From an uncultured Clostridia bacterium (GTDB lineage Bacteria; Bacillota; Clostridia; Monoglobales; Monoglobaceae), in assembly GCA_947625905.1 (NCBI GenBank), contig CANQQJ010000025.1, positions 1 to 53,071 on the forward strand: a DNA stretch of 53,071 bases, read 5' to 3'. Below are positions 34,219 to 42,630 of this stretch, piece after piece. Under the pieces are notes generated by a model. It was not told where the DNA came from and did not search any database. It was given only the letters and a program-made list of their open reading frames with translations. Numbering within the stretch: position 1 is the first letter of the stretch; each line of letters starts with the position of its first letter. The position numbers and the translations under genes are program-made.

Positions 34219-36150
34219 TCAGCTCATCTCCTTTACATGGGTCTCGATGAACTCGATCTCGGCGTCGTCAAGTCCGTATTTTGCGTAGAGCTGTCGGTCG
34301 ATCTCCTGAATGGACTTCGACCAGTCAATATCCGAATCGGAAGTAAAATCCTGCAGGGGAATTGACTTCCACACCGATTTAGGATTATGTTGAGTGGCTT
34401 TATTTACACCCAACATTGCACGCAGGAACTTTGTCTTTAGATATTTTATTAAATTACTTGTTTCTTTTTCTGTATCAAAACAGCCAATACTTATGAAAGT
34501 ATCTGTAGCGCCCTGGTATGGACACATTATAGATGGGGAACTCAATATTTCACCAAAACGACCGGTGCCGTTTGCTTCTGCAATCATTGCATTGTACTTG
34601 TCGATATATTCGTTCTCTATAACATATTCGGATTTAATATATTTTCTTTCACGTTTATTATTTATACGCCCGATAATGCATATTTGGCTAATGCCCTTTG
34701 AAAAGGGTTCATCGTGAAATACTTCGCTCATTTTTTCAAAAATATTTGATACTATCATGTTACCAGTTCCACTGCCAACATTGTCAGCAGCATATGGATA
34801 ATCAGAATAAAATTTTTTTGAAAAACGGTACATTCCGCGAGGTGAAACTATTGAATCTAAAAAACTCAAACTTTTTGTTTTCACTTTTTGAACAATTCCG
34901 TTCAGCTCAATATATGGTGTGAAAGTTCCAATCGCACCAAAAATTTCTTTTTTATCGTGTAGTGTTATAGCAACTCCGCCTTTTATGTCTGTGTTTGGAA
35001 ATATTTTGCTTGCGTCCGGTTCATAAAAAAGCACCTTTAAATGTTCATCGTTCAACATTTTTCTGTTCCATGCTTTTGGAGTTTGTCCAGCATTAAAAAG
35101 AAACCTTGCAGGATGTATCAACTCTACTACATCCGAAATGGTATAAGCTTCGTCCATGAATTTATCATAAATCGGATTTGGCCTATCGCCCTTATTTTGA
35201 ACATCCTCCTGATAGGGCGGGTTTCCTATAATAAAATCAAATTTCATGCCGGTTTTTACCTCCTTTAATTTTCTGTATTCAAGGCTTCTCTTCGCGCGCC
35301 AGTCGTATATTCGGCAGGGCGGGGGCCCGCTGTCCTCCGGCTCGGCGCCGCTCAGCAGATCAAACATGGAGATCTGGTCCAATATTTTCGGCGGCTCGCA
35401 ATGGGGGATCATGCCCGAGAGGCCGTCCATCTGCCATATGTTCCAAGCGGCGATCCCGATTATATGTCTGTATTCGTCAACCCGCGGCCCGCGGCCGAGC
35501 TTTGCGCGCATACTGTCCTCAAAAGTCAGCAGCATATTAAGCCTTGCCAGCAGGACGTTGTCGCCCTGAAACTCGTATCCGTATGTGGACTCAAGAGCCC
35601 GATACGCCCATTTCAGCCACTCGCCGTCGGGCGCGTTTTCGGACACAACTCTCAGCTTTCGGTCCAGTATGCCGACCCTTGAGGGCAGCGGCACGGCCTC
35701 TCCGGTCGAAACGTCGTAGCGGCTCACCAGATATGGCGCCTCGCCGCAGGTGATCTCCAGACGGCGTGAATCCACGTACTTCCGCCAGTCTCTGTCTTCG
35801 GGGAATCTGACGCGCTCTTCGTCAAACGCGCCCTCCCGCCCGAACCATTCGGCCTCCATAAAGTCGTTCATTTTTTTAACGACCCACAGCGGCGTGAACA
35901 CTTCGGCATGGGCTTTTGTGCGCTCCGCCCGGGCGTCGGCGGCCTTTTCCGCGCGGCTCATAAGCCGAAAGGGCCCGCGGACAAGCAGCTCGGCCGTGAT
36001 CTCCTTATCGCGCTGATAATCGTCGCCGAGCCCGTCGTAGACATCCGTGGCCCATATAATATTGCGTTTTGAGGTCTTGTCCGCAAGCAGCGGCTCAAGC
36101 AGCTTCATGTCATAAAGTCTGTCTGTTTCGTTTTGCGCCGTGACACACAC
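34219..36150 (-). CDS. Eco57I-like DNA adenine methyltransferase/specificity subunit
   Basis: About 643 residues. AEVFTPLWVVKKMNDFMEAE, a motif I variant LEITCGEAPYLVSRYD, and motif IV NPPYQ (about 304-308) identify a gamma-class N6-adenine methylase of the Eco57I type. The region after NPPY, about residues 310-590, should contain the target-recognition domain. The DNA there (about 34370-35240) is strikingly AT-rich beside its GC-rich flanks. The frame can start at GTG 36159 or GTG 36150; 36150 is 9 bp after AGGAGG and is preferred. Pairs with the helicase/nuclease subunit, forming a complete restriction-modification system. Confidence 0.85.
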   Translation of the reverse strand: MCVTAQNETDRLYDMKLLEPLLADKTSKRNIIWATDVYDGLGDDYQRDKEITAELLVRGPFRLMSRAEKAADARAERTKAHAEVFTPLWVVKKMNDFMEAEWFGREGAFDEERVRFPEDRDWRKYVDSRRLEITCGEAPYLVSRYDVSTGEAVPLPSRVGILDRKLRVVSENAPDGEWLKWAYRALESTYGYEFQGDNVLLARLNMLLTFEDSMRAKLGRGPRVDEYRHIIGIAAWNIWQMDGLSGMIPHCEPPKILDQISMFDLLSGAEPEDSGPPPCRIYDWRAKRSLEYRKLKEVKTGMKFDFIIGNPPYQEDVQNKGDRPNPIYDKFMDEAYTISDVVELIHPARFLFNAGQTPKAWNRKMLNDEHLKVLFYEPDASKIFPNTDIKGGVAITLHDKKEIFGAIGTFTPYIELNGIVQKVKTKSLSFLDSIVSPRGMYRFSKKFYSDYPYAADNVGSGTGNMIVSNIFEKMSEVFHDEPFSKGISQICIIGRINNKRERKYIKSEYVIENEYIDKYNAMIAEANGTGRFGEILSSPSIMCPYQGATDTFISIGCFDTEKETSNLIKYLKTKFLRAMLGVNKATQHNPKSVWKSIPLQDFTSDSDIDWSKSIQEIDRQLYAKYGLDDAEIEFIETHVKEMS

Positions 36151-36187
36151 GCCGTGCACCCTCCTTTTTGACGAATCTCCCTAATGC

Positions 36188-36940
36188 TCAGATATCCGTC
36201 TGATTCTTGATCAGCTCCATCGCCTCGCCCATTACTTCGCCTATGGGCTCGCGGATAACTATGTCGGCGCGGGAGTCGGCCGGGGTGGCGCTCTTGTTTA
36301 TGAGTATAAGAGTGTGGCCCGAAAAATCGTGTATAAGCCCCGCCGCGGGGTACACGTTAAGCGACGTGCCGCCGATTATCAAGGTGTCGGCCTTGCGGAT
36401 GGCGCGCACAGAGCCGTCTATGACCTTTCCGTCAAGCCCCTCCTCGTACAGCACAACGTCGGGTTTTATTATCGCTCCGCATTTTTCGCACTTGGGTATG
36501 ACCTCTTTTGAATGCACGATCGCGTCAAGACCGTAAAACGTTCCGCATTTTGTGCAGTAATTGCGGTGTATGCTGCCATGGAGCTCGAACACGTTTTTGC
36601 TGCCCGCCGCCTGGTGCAGGCCGTCGATGTTCTGCGTTATGACCGCCTTGAGCTTGCCCATATTCTCAAGCTCCGCCAGCGCGATATGCGCTTTGTTGGG
36701 CTTCGCGTCCTCGTATATCATTTTTTCTTTGTAAAACTCATAAAATATCTCGGGGCTGTACACAAAGAAAGTGTGGCTCACGATCTGCTCCGGCGGATAG
36801 CGGTATTTCTGGTTGTAAATTCCGCCGCTGCTGCGGAAATCCGGGATCCCGCTCTCGGTGGAAACGCCCGCGCCGCCGAAAAACACCATGTTATTTGACT
36901 TTTTTATTGCCTCGGCAAGAAGTTTAGCGCTTTCGCTCAT
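36188..36940 (-). CDS. cobB: NAD-dependent protein deacylase, sirtuin (Sir2/CobB)
   Basis: 250 residues, full-length sirtuin. GGAGVSTESGIPDFRSS binds NAD; TQNIDGLHQAAG and the catalytic His in FELHGSIHRNYC are present; four Zn Cys occur as CTKC and CEKC. It removes acyl groups from lysine using NAD. It is the first gene of a likely operon with the methylase (37 bp upstream of it) and restriction subunit. Sirtuins of this class are usually housekeeping deacylases, so its position before restriction genes could be chance or functional. Confidence 0.93.
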   Translation of the reverse strand: MSESAKLLAEAIKKSNNMVFFGGAGVSTESGIPDFRSSGGIYNQKYRYPPEQIVSHTFFVYSPEIFYEFYKEKMIYEDAKPNKAHIALAELENMGKLKAVITQNIDGLHQAAGSKNVFELHGSIHRNYCTKCGTFYGLDAIVHSKEVIPKCEKCGAIIKPDVVLYEEGLDGKVIDGSVRAIRKADTLIIGGTSLNVYPAAGLIHDFSGHTLILINKSATPADSRADIVIREPIGEVMGEAMELIKNQTDI

Positions 36941-36970
36941 AAAGACATCTCCTTTTAATTTAAAGAAAGA

Positions 36971-36999
36971 GGGGCAATACCCCCAGGCGGCATTGCCCC
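36971..36999 (-). promoter_or_regulatory. Leader hairpin of the sirtuin operon
   Basis: GGGGCAAT/ATTGCCCC stem around a 13-nt loop, followed on the minus strand by TCTTTCTTT just before the ribosome binding site. It resembles a weak terminator, so it may act as an attenuator or a transcript stabiliser. Confidence 0.5.
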
Positions 37000-37039
37000 A
37001 ATCCGAAGAAAATTTTAATATTTAAGGTTTCATTAAAAT

Positions 37040-37099
37040 TTAATGCCAATTTTATTAAATTGACATTAATATAATACACCAAAAACGGCGATCAGTCAA
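37040..37099 (-). promoter_or_regulatory. Sirtuin/restriction operon promoter with palindromic operator
   Basis: Minus strand: -35 TTGACT (37099-37094), 17-bp spacer, -10 TATTAT (37076-37071). Immediately downstream, 37040-37069 is a 30-bp inverted repeat (TTAATGCCAATTT/AAATTGACATTAA, 12 of 13 matching) covering the expected start of transcription. A smaller palindrome CATTAAA-A-TTTAATG follows at 37031-37045. This is the position for a repressor. Confidence 0.7.
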
Positions 37100-37219
37100 T
37101 ACCCTTTGTGAGTTTATTGAAAATTTGTAATTTTTTTACAATATATGTGCCCGATAAAGCCGCGTCGGCAACGATTTTTTGGGTATTTTTCAAAATTTGA
37201 AAAAATTTTGAAAAATTGC

Positions 37220-37276
37220 TTGACAAATGGTTACTACAAGTGTAAGATGGTAATGAGAGGTTTACACTCGTAATTA
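37220..37276 (+). promoter_or_regulatory. blaI promoter with BlaI-type operators
   Basis: -35 TTGACA (37220-37225), 17-bp spacer, -10 TAAGAT (37243-37248). TTACTACAAGTGTAA (37231-37245) overlaps the -10, and TTACACTCGTAA (37262-37273) lies just downstream; both have TTAC...GTAA arms like BlaI/MecI operators. Autorepression by BlaI is expected. Confidence 0.75.
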
Positions 37277-37327
37277 GGCAAATGCAGGATAAGAATTTAT
37301 AATAATATTAAAGAGAGGAGAGTAATC

Positions 37328-37696
37328 ATGTCAAAATTACCGCAAATTTCTCCGGCCGAGCTTGAGGTCATGAATGTGCTGTGGAAGCACGGCAGTCTTA
37401 TGGGAACCGAGATCGTTAATATAGTCTCGGAGACCAACGACTGGAACGACAAAACGATCAGAACGTTTATTAACCGTCTGGTCGCCAAAAAGGCTTTGTC
37501 CATCGAGAAGATCAACGGACGCGCTTTCCGTTATTCGGCGGCGATCGACGAGGAAGAGTACAAGTCAAATGCCGCCAAGAACTTTATCAACAAGATGTAT
37601 GACGGTTCGCTCAATATGATGCTGACCGGATTTATCAAAGATAATGATCTTGACAAGGAAGAGATCGACGAGCTCAAAAAAATTCTTGAGGGATGA
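37328..37696 (+). CDS. blaI: BlaI/MecI-family transcriptional repressor
   Basis: 122 residues. Winged helix with ISPAELEVMNVLWKHGS and KTIRTFINRLVAKKALSIE, then a helical dimer region (SAAIDEEEYKSNAAKNFINK). BlaI repressors bind as dimers and are inactivated when a cognate M56 membrane peptidase signals. The M56 gene follows directly. The promoter carries two likely operators. AGAGGAG precedes the ATG. Confidence 0.93.
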   Translation: MSKLPQISPAELEVMNVLWKHGSLMGTEIVNIVSETNDWNDKTIRTFINRLVAKKALSIEKINGRAFRYSAAIDEEEYKSNAAKNFINKMYDGSLNMMLTGFIKDNDLDKEEIDELKKILEG

Positions 37697-37734
37697 TCCC
37701 GCCCGGTGAATGATATGATTATAAAATAACTTTT

Positions 37735-39369
37735 TTGCTGTGTCTCAGCGCGGCTCTGTACGGCACTATAATGGGCGTCATAGTTTGGGCGGCGGACAAG
37801 CTTTTAAAAAAACAGCTGCCCGCCTCGGTGATGTTTATGTTCCGGGTTATAGTGACCGTTAGGTTTTTGTTGCCTTTCGCGCCCGAAAGCCGATTCAGCT
37901 TGTTTAATCTGCTGCCCCGCGGCGCGGAGACGGCGAATTTGGAAACGGGAAGCCGCGTTCTTGAGAGCGCCGGAGTATCCGCTGCCTCGCCGGGAGGCGT
38001 GTCCGCCGTGTCGATCTGCGCCGTTTTGTGGCTGATCGTGAGCGCGGCGGTTTTTTTATGGCTCGCGGTGCCTCAGACGATCACGCATATACAAATGAGC
38101 CGACGCGCCTTGGGCGCCGACGCTCGAATATCCGAAATACTGGACGAATGTTTAAGGCGGCTCCGCGTAAGCCGCCGCGTTTCGTATGTGTTCCAGACGC
38201 GTTTTAAAACGCCGGCGCTGATCGGGTTTATAAGGCCAAAGATCCTGCTGACCGAGGAGGTCCGCTCCTTCCCCGACGATGAAGTAAAATACATATTGAT
38301 GCACGAGCTGTGCCACATGAAGCGCCGCGATATTCTCTATAAATATCTGGTGATCATTGTGCGCAGCCTTCATTGGTTCAATCCGTTTGTATGGTATTTT
38401 ACGGCCTGCGCCATGCGCGACGCGGAGCTTGCCACCGACGAGATGGTCATGATGCGCATAGGCGCGGGCGAGAACAAGAATTACGCCAGAGCGCTCATAA
38501 ACGCTTCGGCGCGGCTTTCGGTCCGCGGGTTCGGCGCCGTTATCGGCATGGCCGACAAAAAGAGCAATCTGCGCCGAAGGATAATAAAGATTTCAAAATT
38601 CAAACGGCCCTGCGCCGCGCTGCGGATAATCGGCGTTACGGCTGTTCTTGTGCTGGGCTTCACGGGGCTAACCAACGCCAAGCTCCCCGAGGCGCTCCGC
38701 CCCGAGCCGCTGTTCGGCGGGATTGCCAAGGACTTTTCGCCCGATGTGCGTGAATTTTCTCCCGAGGCTCCGCCGTATAACGACGGCGAGCCGCGGCGTG
38801 ATGAGGAGCGACGCACTTTCATGGACGAAGAAGCGGGCTCGCCGCGCGCGGACAAACAAACGATTTCCGCGCCCGAGGCGGGACAAGGCGCCCGAGCCGA
38901 CTCGCGAGCGGCCGAGAGCTCCGAGCGTACATGGGAAACGGCTCCGCGGACCGAGGACGGTTCCCGAACCGAGGACGGAGCCTCGGAGACAAGAGTCGAA
39001 ACCGACGGCGCGGCGCGGATGCGTGACGACGCGGGCTCGGTGTTTGTCTCAAGGAACGATCTGCTGCCGGGAACCACGATAGACGATGTGGCGGGCGAAA
39101 ACCCGAGCGCCAAACGGCGGACCATAACCGCGGGAGACAACGTTATCAGCGTCAAAAGCGGCGCCGACGGGACCGTTAATTTCTATATAGACAGCCGCAC
39201 TTCGGATATGATAGGAGCCCGCATAATATCCGGCTCGGGCGAGCCGCTCAACAGGATATACTTTACGCCCAGAGCCTACAATTCGTACACGATAAAGGGT
39301 CTCAGTCCGGGCGGAAGCTATACTCTCGAAATACACGCGTCCGCAAGGGCCGAGCTCTTATGTTACTGA
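37735..39369 (+). CDS. BlaR1-like M56 membrane metallopeptidase, start apparently frameshifted
   Basis: About 544 residues from a TTG at 37735. Membrane helices lie at the N-terminus and about 95-115, with the Zn site HELCH (about 190) and a Glu in RDAELATDEMV, then a helix near 290. The rest is extracytoplasmic: an acidic, Arg/Glu/Ser-rich stretch (about 335-445) and a C-terminal beta segment. No penicillin-binding sensor is present. The TTG has no ribosome binding site. A better start is ATG 37715, which reads M-I-I-K then stops; a -1 slip at AAAA (37723-37726) would join it to the frame as MIIKITFLLCLSAALYGT, a natural first helix. It is therefore a frameshifted, recoded or miscalled gene. 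Confidence 0.8.
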   Translation: MLCLSAALYGTIMGVIVWAADKLLKKQLPASVMFMFRVIVTVRFLLPFAPESRFSLFNLLPRGAETANLETGSRVLESAGVSAASPGGVSAVSICAVLWLIVSAAVFLWLAVPQTITHIQMSRRALGADARISEILDECLRRLRVSRRVSYVFQTRFKTPALIGFIRPKILLTEEVRSFPDDEVKYILMHELCHMKRRDILYKYLVIIVRSLHWFNPFVWYFTACAMRDAELATDEMVMMRIGAGENKNYARALINASARLSVRGFGAVIGMADKKSNLRRRIIKISKFKRPCAALRIIGVTAVLVLGFTGLTNAKLPEALRPEPLFGGIAKDFSPDVREFSPEAPPYNDGEPRRDEERRTFMDEEAGSPRADKQTISAPEAGQGARADSRAAESSERTWETAPRTEDGSRTEDGASETRVETDGAARMRDDAGSVFVSRNDLLPGTTIDDVAGENPSAKRRTITAGDNVISVKSGADGTVNFYIDSRTSDMIGARIISGSGEPLNRIYFTPRAYNSYTIKGLSPGGSYTLEIHASARAELLCY

Positions 39370-39384
39370 GGGGGGTGAGCCGAT

Positions 39385-41379
39385 ATGAAACGCAAAAGAC
39401 TTGTCGCCGCGGCCGCGGCGCTGGCGCTGGCGGCGGCCGCCGCTGTTCCGGCGTTCGCGGGCTCCGAGGCCGACAGATATATAGAGTGCAGCTTGAGCCG
39501 GGGCGGAAGCGTCAATCTTGTCAACGCCGAGCGCTATATTGCCGAAAAGGCCGCGGAACCGATATTCACGCAAGGCGATGACGGAAAATACGGCCTCAAA
39601 ATAGGCGATCGCGTTATATGCGAAAACGAGTGGGACGACATTCAGCTCAACACTTCTGTCGGCAGGCTGCTCGCCTCGCTGGGGAGCGAGAATCCCAAGC
39701 AGAGCGGCGCGGCATCGCTTCAGGGGGATTTTGAGTCCGACCCCGAGACCGTTTCGGTCAAAAGAGACGGCATGTGGGGCGCCGTCAGCAAATCCGGCGG
39801 CGAACTTTTGATCGCGCCTCGGTACAACGAGGTATGCGAGGTCAACGGAATAATCCGCATTATGGATTTCGGCGGCAAATACGGTTACGCCGCCAAGGAC
39901 GGACAAGTTATTATCGAGCCGAAATACGACTATGTTTCGGCCTTTTCGCGTTCCCGCCTGGCGGATTTCGACAGCGATTATTCCTGTGGCACGACCGTGG
40001 TCGGCAGAGACTACGGCTACACGGTGCTCGACCTCGAAAGCGGCAGGGAGATCATTCCGCTTACGACCGACACGATAAAAATACTCAGCAACGACTATTT
40101 CACGGTCACAGACGAGGACGAGTTTGTATCCAAACTGTACGACAGCAATGGCGGTCTCCTGCTTGAGCTTAGCGGCTGCGCGGGAATAGAAATGGTGCGG
40201 GACGATAGATTTCTCGCGGCGATGTTGACTTTTTCGGAAAACGAGAACGGAGACAGGACCATAGACGGCGAGAGCGATATGCTGATAGACTCGGCGGGCC
40301 GTGTGCTGCTGGACGGAAGCGGCTATTATTCGCTCAGCTATGTTGGCGGCGGAAGCGCCCGACCCGCGCCTATATCGGCCGACGGCGCGGCGAGCGGCCC
40401 CGTGTTCTTTGCCTGCGCCAGAGGAAGCGAGATGACCGAGACGCCCGACGGCGCGGCTTTGTGCGGTTTTGACCTGTTCGACGCGGACGGGAATTTTTTG
40501 ACCCGCGTCAATGTCGGCGACATGAGCGTAAACTGCGGCACGATACGGGTCTGCGGCGACGGCGGATGGGGCCTGATCGGGATCGACGGGCGAGAGATCC
40601 TGCCCTGCGAGTATGACGAGATAAATTTCCCGTTTGTATTGAAGGACGGAAAAATCGGCGTGGCGGACAACGCCGGAAATATTTTGATCGAGCCGGCATG
40701 GGAGAGCGGCAGTCTGTCGGGCTGCCGAGTGATCGAGCTCTCGGACAGAGTGTTTTTCACGTTCCGCGCGGAGGACGGCGGAATGTACCTTGCCGACGCG
40801 CGGGGCCGGGTCATAGCGGGACCGTATACCGATATAAGCTCAAAAGACGGACGGCTGCTGGTCAGCCTGCCTGTTTCGGGCTATAAGGTGCTGGCCGATG
40901 TGGCGGAAGAGCCGGTGCCCGTGCCCGTGGTAAATATGGCCGACGAGGCGTTTTCCGAAACGGCGGAATACCTGAAAGAGCTTGATATTATCGAAGATTC
41001 GGATATGGAAACGATCACAAAAGGCGAGTTCCTGAAAATGCTCGGCAAGGCCGCGGGCCAAGGCGATATTGCGGCGGCCGACGCGTCGGGTTTGGACGAG
41101 CCCTTGACCGAGGGCGAAGCGCTGAGCATGGTCGCGGATTATATAAGAAACGGCAAGTCGATCGCGGGCTCGGACAAGCAAATACAAAAAAATGAGATAG
41201 AGCCTTATGTTTCGTGCTTTATGCCGACTGATCTCGCGGCCGACCCCGACAGAGCCGCCGACCCCGGGCACGCGCTGGGACTGATCCAGGCGTACGAGCT
41301 TTCGATGGGCAGCGTGAGAGATGAAAAGATCGACCCCGAAAACCCGATCGAAAGCATAATAGCGTATTATTTTTTCTAA
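39385..41379 (+). CDS. Secreted WG-repeat protein
   Basis: 664 residues with a signal peptide (MKRKRLVAAAAALALAAAAA, cleaved near AFA). Several WG-type repeats are visible: GKYGLKIGDRVI, MWGAVSKSGGELLIAPRYNE, KYGYAAKDGQVIIEPKYDY, GWGLIGIDGREILPCEYDE, GKIGVADNAGNILIEP. The C-terminal 130 residues (YLKELDIIEDSD ... GEFLKMLGKAAG) resemble a degenerate S-layer homology or helical domain. GGGGGTGA sets the start, 15 bp after the M56 stop, so it belongs to the blaI operon. Binding function and partner unknown. Confidence 0.85.
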   Translation: MKRKRLVAAAAALALAAAAAVPAFAGSEADRYIECSLSRGGSVNLVNAERYIAEKAAEPIFTQGDDGKYGLKIGDRVICENEWDDIQLNTSVGRLLASLGSENPKQSGAASLQGDFESDPETVSVKRDGMWGAVSKSGGELLIAPRYNEVCEVNGIIRIMDFGGKYGYAAKDGQVIIEPKYDYVSAFSRSRLADFDSDYSCGTTVVGRDYGYTVLDLESGREIIPLTTDTIKILSNDYFTVTDEDEFVSKLYDSNGGLLLELSGCAGIEMVRDDRFLAAMLTFSENENGDRTIDGESDMLIDSAGRVLLDGSGYYSLSYVGGGSARPAPISADGAASGPVFFACARGSEMTETPDGAALCGFDLFDADGNFLTRVNVGDMSVNCGTIRVCGDGGWGLIGIDGREILPCEYDEINFPFVLKDGKIGVADNAGNILIEPAWESGSLSGCRVIELSDRVFFTFRAEDGGMYLADARGRVIAGPYTDISSKDGRLLVSLPVSGYKVLADVAEEPVPVPVVNMADEAFSETAEYLKELDIIEDSDMETITKGEFLKMLGKAAGQGDIAAADASGLDEPLTEGEALSMVADYIRNGKSIAGSDKQIQKNEIEPYVSCFMPTDLAADPDRAADPGHALGLIQAYELSMGSVRDEKIDPENPIESIIAYYFF

Positions 41380-41393
41380 CGCAGGGAATAGAA

Positions 41394-41506
41394 CACCTCA
41401 TCAGCCGCCTTTGGCGACAGCTTCACCTCAAGGGGAAGCCTACTTTGCCTTCCCCTTGAGGGGAAGGTGGGTTTTTGCCCGAATGGGCAAAAAGTCGGAT
41501 GAGGTG
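41394..41506. repeat. 113-bp palindromic repeat element (MITE-like)
   Basis: Ends are inverted: CACCTCATC (41394-41402) and GATGAGGTG (41498-41506). Inside are two more hairpins, CCTCAAGGGGAAG/CTTCCCCTTGAGG (about 41426-41463) and TTTTTGCCC-GAAT-GGGCAAAAA (about 41472-41493). Similar CCTCATC...AAGGGGAAG elements are common in Clostridia genomes as far as I recall. It fills most of the 220-bp gap between the WG gene and galE, and may act as a terminator. Confidence 0.75.
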
Positions 41507-41532
41507 GGAAAGTAGCCCGCTCATTTTTTGTA

Positions 41533-41561
41533 TTGACATGTTCCTTGTTTTGGGGTATCAT
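41533..41561 (+). promoter_or_regulatory. galE promoter
   Basis: -35 TTGACA (41533-41538), 17-bp spacer, -10 TATCAT (41556-41561). Confidence 0.8.
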
Positions 41562-41608
41562 GGTTATATCTAAAACGCAAAGGCATATTATATGAAAGGA
41601 TGACAAAA

Positions 41609-42622
41609 ATGAATATACTTTTAACCGGAGGCGCGGGATATATCGGCTCGCACACCGCGATTGAGCTGCTTGATATGGGCCACAGCGTGGTGATAGCCGA
41701 CAACTTTTCAAATTCCAAGCCCGAGGCCTTGAACCGAATCAGAGAGATCACCGGGAAGGACTTCGTGTTTTGCGAGGCCGACGTCTGCGACGGCGAGGCT
41801 GTGGATAAGCTGTTTTCGGAAAACAAGATCGACTGCGTTATCCATTTCGCGGGTCTCAAGGCTGTGGGCGAGAGCTGCAGGATACCGCTCGGGTATTACA
41901 GAAACAACATCGACTCGACCCTGACATTGCTCGAGGCCATGGAAAAGCACGGAGTTAACAACTTCGTTTTCAGCTCGTCCGCCACGGTGTACGGCGATTC
42001 CGACAAGATGCCGCTGACCGAGGATATGCCGACTCTCACCAGCGGCAGCCCCTACGGCAGGACCAAGCTGATGATAGAGCAGATACTGACCGACGCCTGC
42101 GCGGCGAATCCCGAGCTGAGCGTTGTGCTGCTGAGATATTTCAATCCCATCGGCGCCCACAAGAGCGGCAGAATAGGCGAGGACCCGGGCGGCATACCAA
42201 ACAATCTGATGCCATATATCTCTCAAGTGGCGGTAGGCAAGCTGCCCAAGCTGGGTATTTTCGGCGATGATTATCCGACGCCCGACGGCACCTGCATCCG
42301 CGATTATATTCATGTGGTCGACCTCGCCAAGGGCCATGCCAAGGCAATAGACTACGCGGCGGCGCACAAGGGCGCCGAGGCGTTCAATCTGGGCACCGGC
42401 GTGGGCTACAGCGTGCTTGATATAGTAAAGAGCTTTATAAAAGTCAACGGCATCGACTTAAAATACGAGATACAGCCGCGGCGCCCCGGCGACATTCCCG
42501 AGTGCTACTCCGACCCGTCAAAGGCGGAGCGCTGCCTGGGCTGGAAGGCCGAGCTCACCATAGAGGACATGTGCCGCGATACCTGGAACTGGCAGAAAAA
42601 CAACCCTAACGGCCTGAATTAA
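41609..42622 (+). CDS. galE: UDP-glucose 4-epimerase
   Basis: 337 residues, full length. NAD-binding GGAGYIGSH (residues 7-15), catalytic YGRTK with Ser in FSSSATVYGD, and NPIGAHKSGRIGEDP are typical of GalE. It interconverts UDP-glucose and UDP-galactose for the Leloir pathway and for polysaccharide precursors. ATG 41609 is chosen over 41600 as GAAAGGA precedes it. It stands alone with its own promoter and terminator. Confidence 0.95.
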   Translation: MNILLTGGAGYIGSHTAIELLDMGHSVVIADNFSNSKPEALNRIREITGKDFVFCEADVCDGEAVDKLFSENKIDCVIHFAGLKAVGESCRIPLGYYRNNIDSTLTLLEAMEKHGVNNFVFSSSATVYGDSDKMPLTEDMPTLTSGSPYGRTKLMIEQILTDACAANPELSVVLLRYFNPIGAHKSGRIGEDPGGIPNNLMPYISQVAVGKLPKLGIFGDDYPTPDGTCIRDYIHVVDLAKGHAKAIDYAAAHKGAEAFNLGTGVGYSVLDIVKSFIKVNGIDLKYEIQPRRPGDIPECYSDPSKAERCLGWKAELTIEDMCRDTWNWQKNNPNGLN

Positions 42623-42630
42623 GAAAAAAC

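Noticed and set aside
36971-36999. Ordinary terminator of the blaI side (plus strand)
   Set aside because: There is no T-tract on the plus strand and no plus-strand gene ends there; it lies in the sirtuin leader.
37735-39369. True BlaR1 beta-lactam sensor
   Set aside because: The C-terminal extracytoplasmic region has no penicillin-binding S-x-x-K, S-x-N or K-T-G signatures that I can see.
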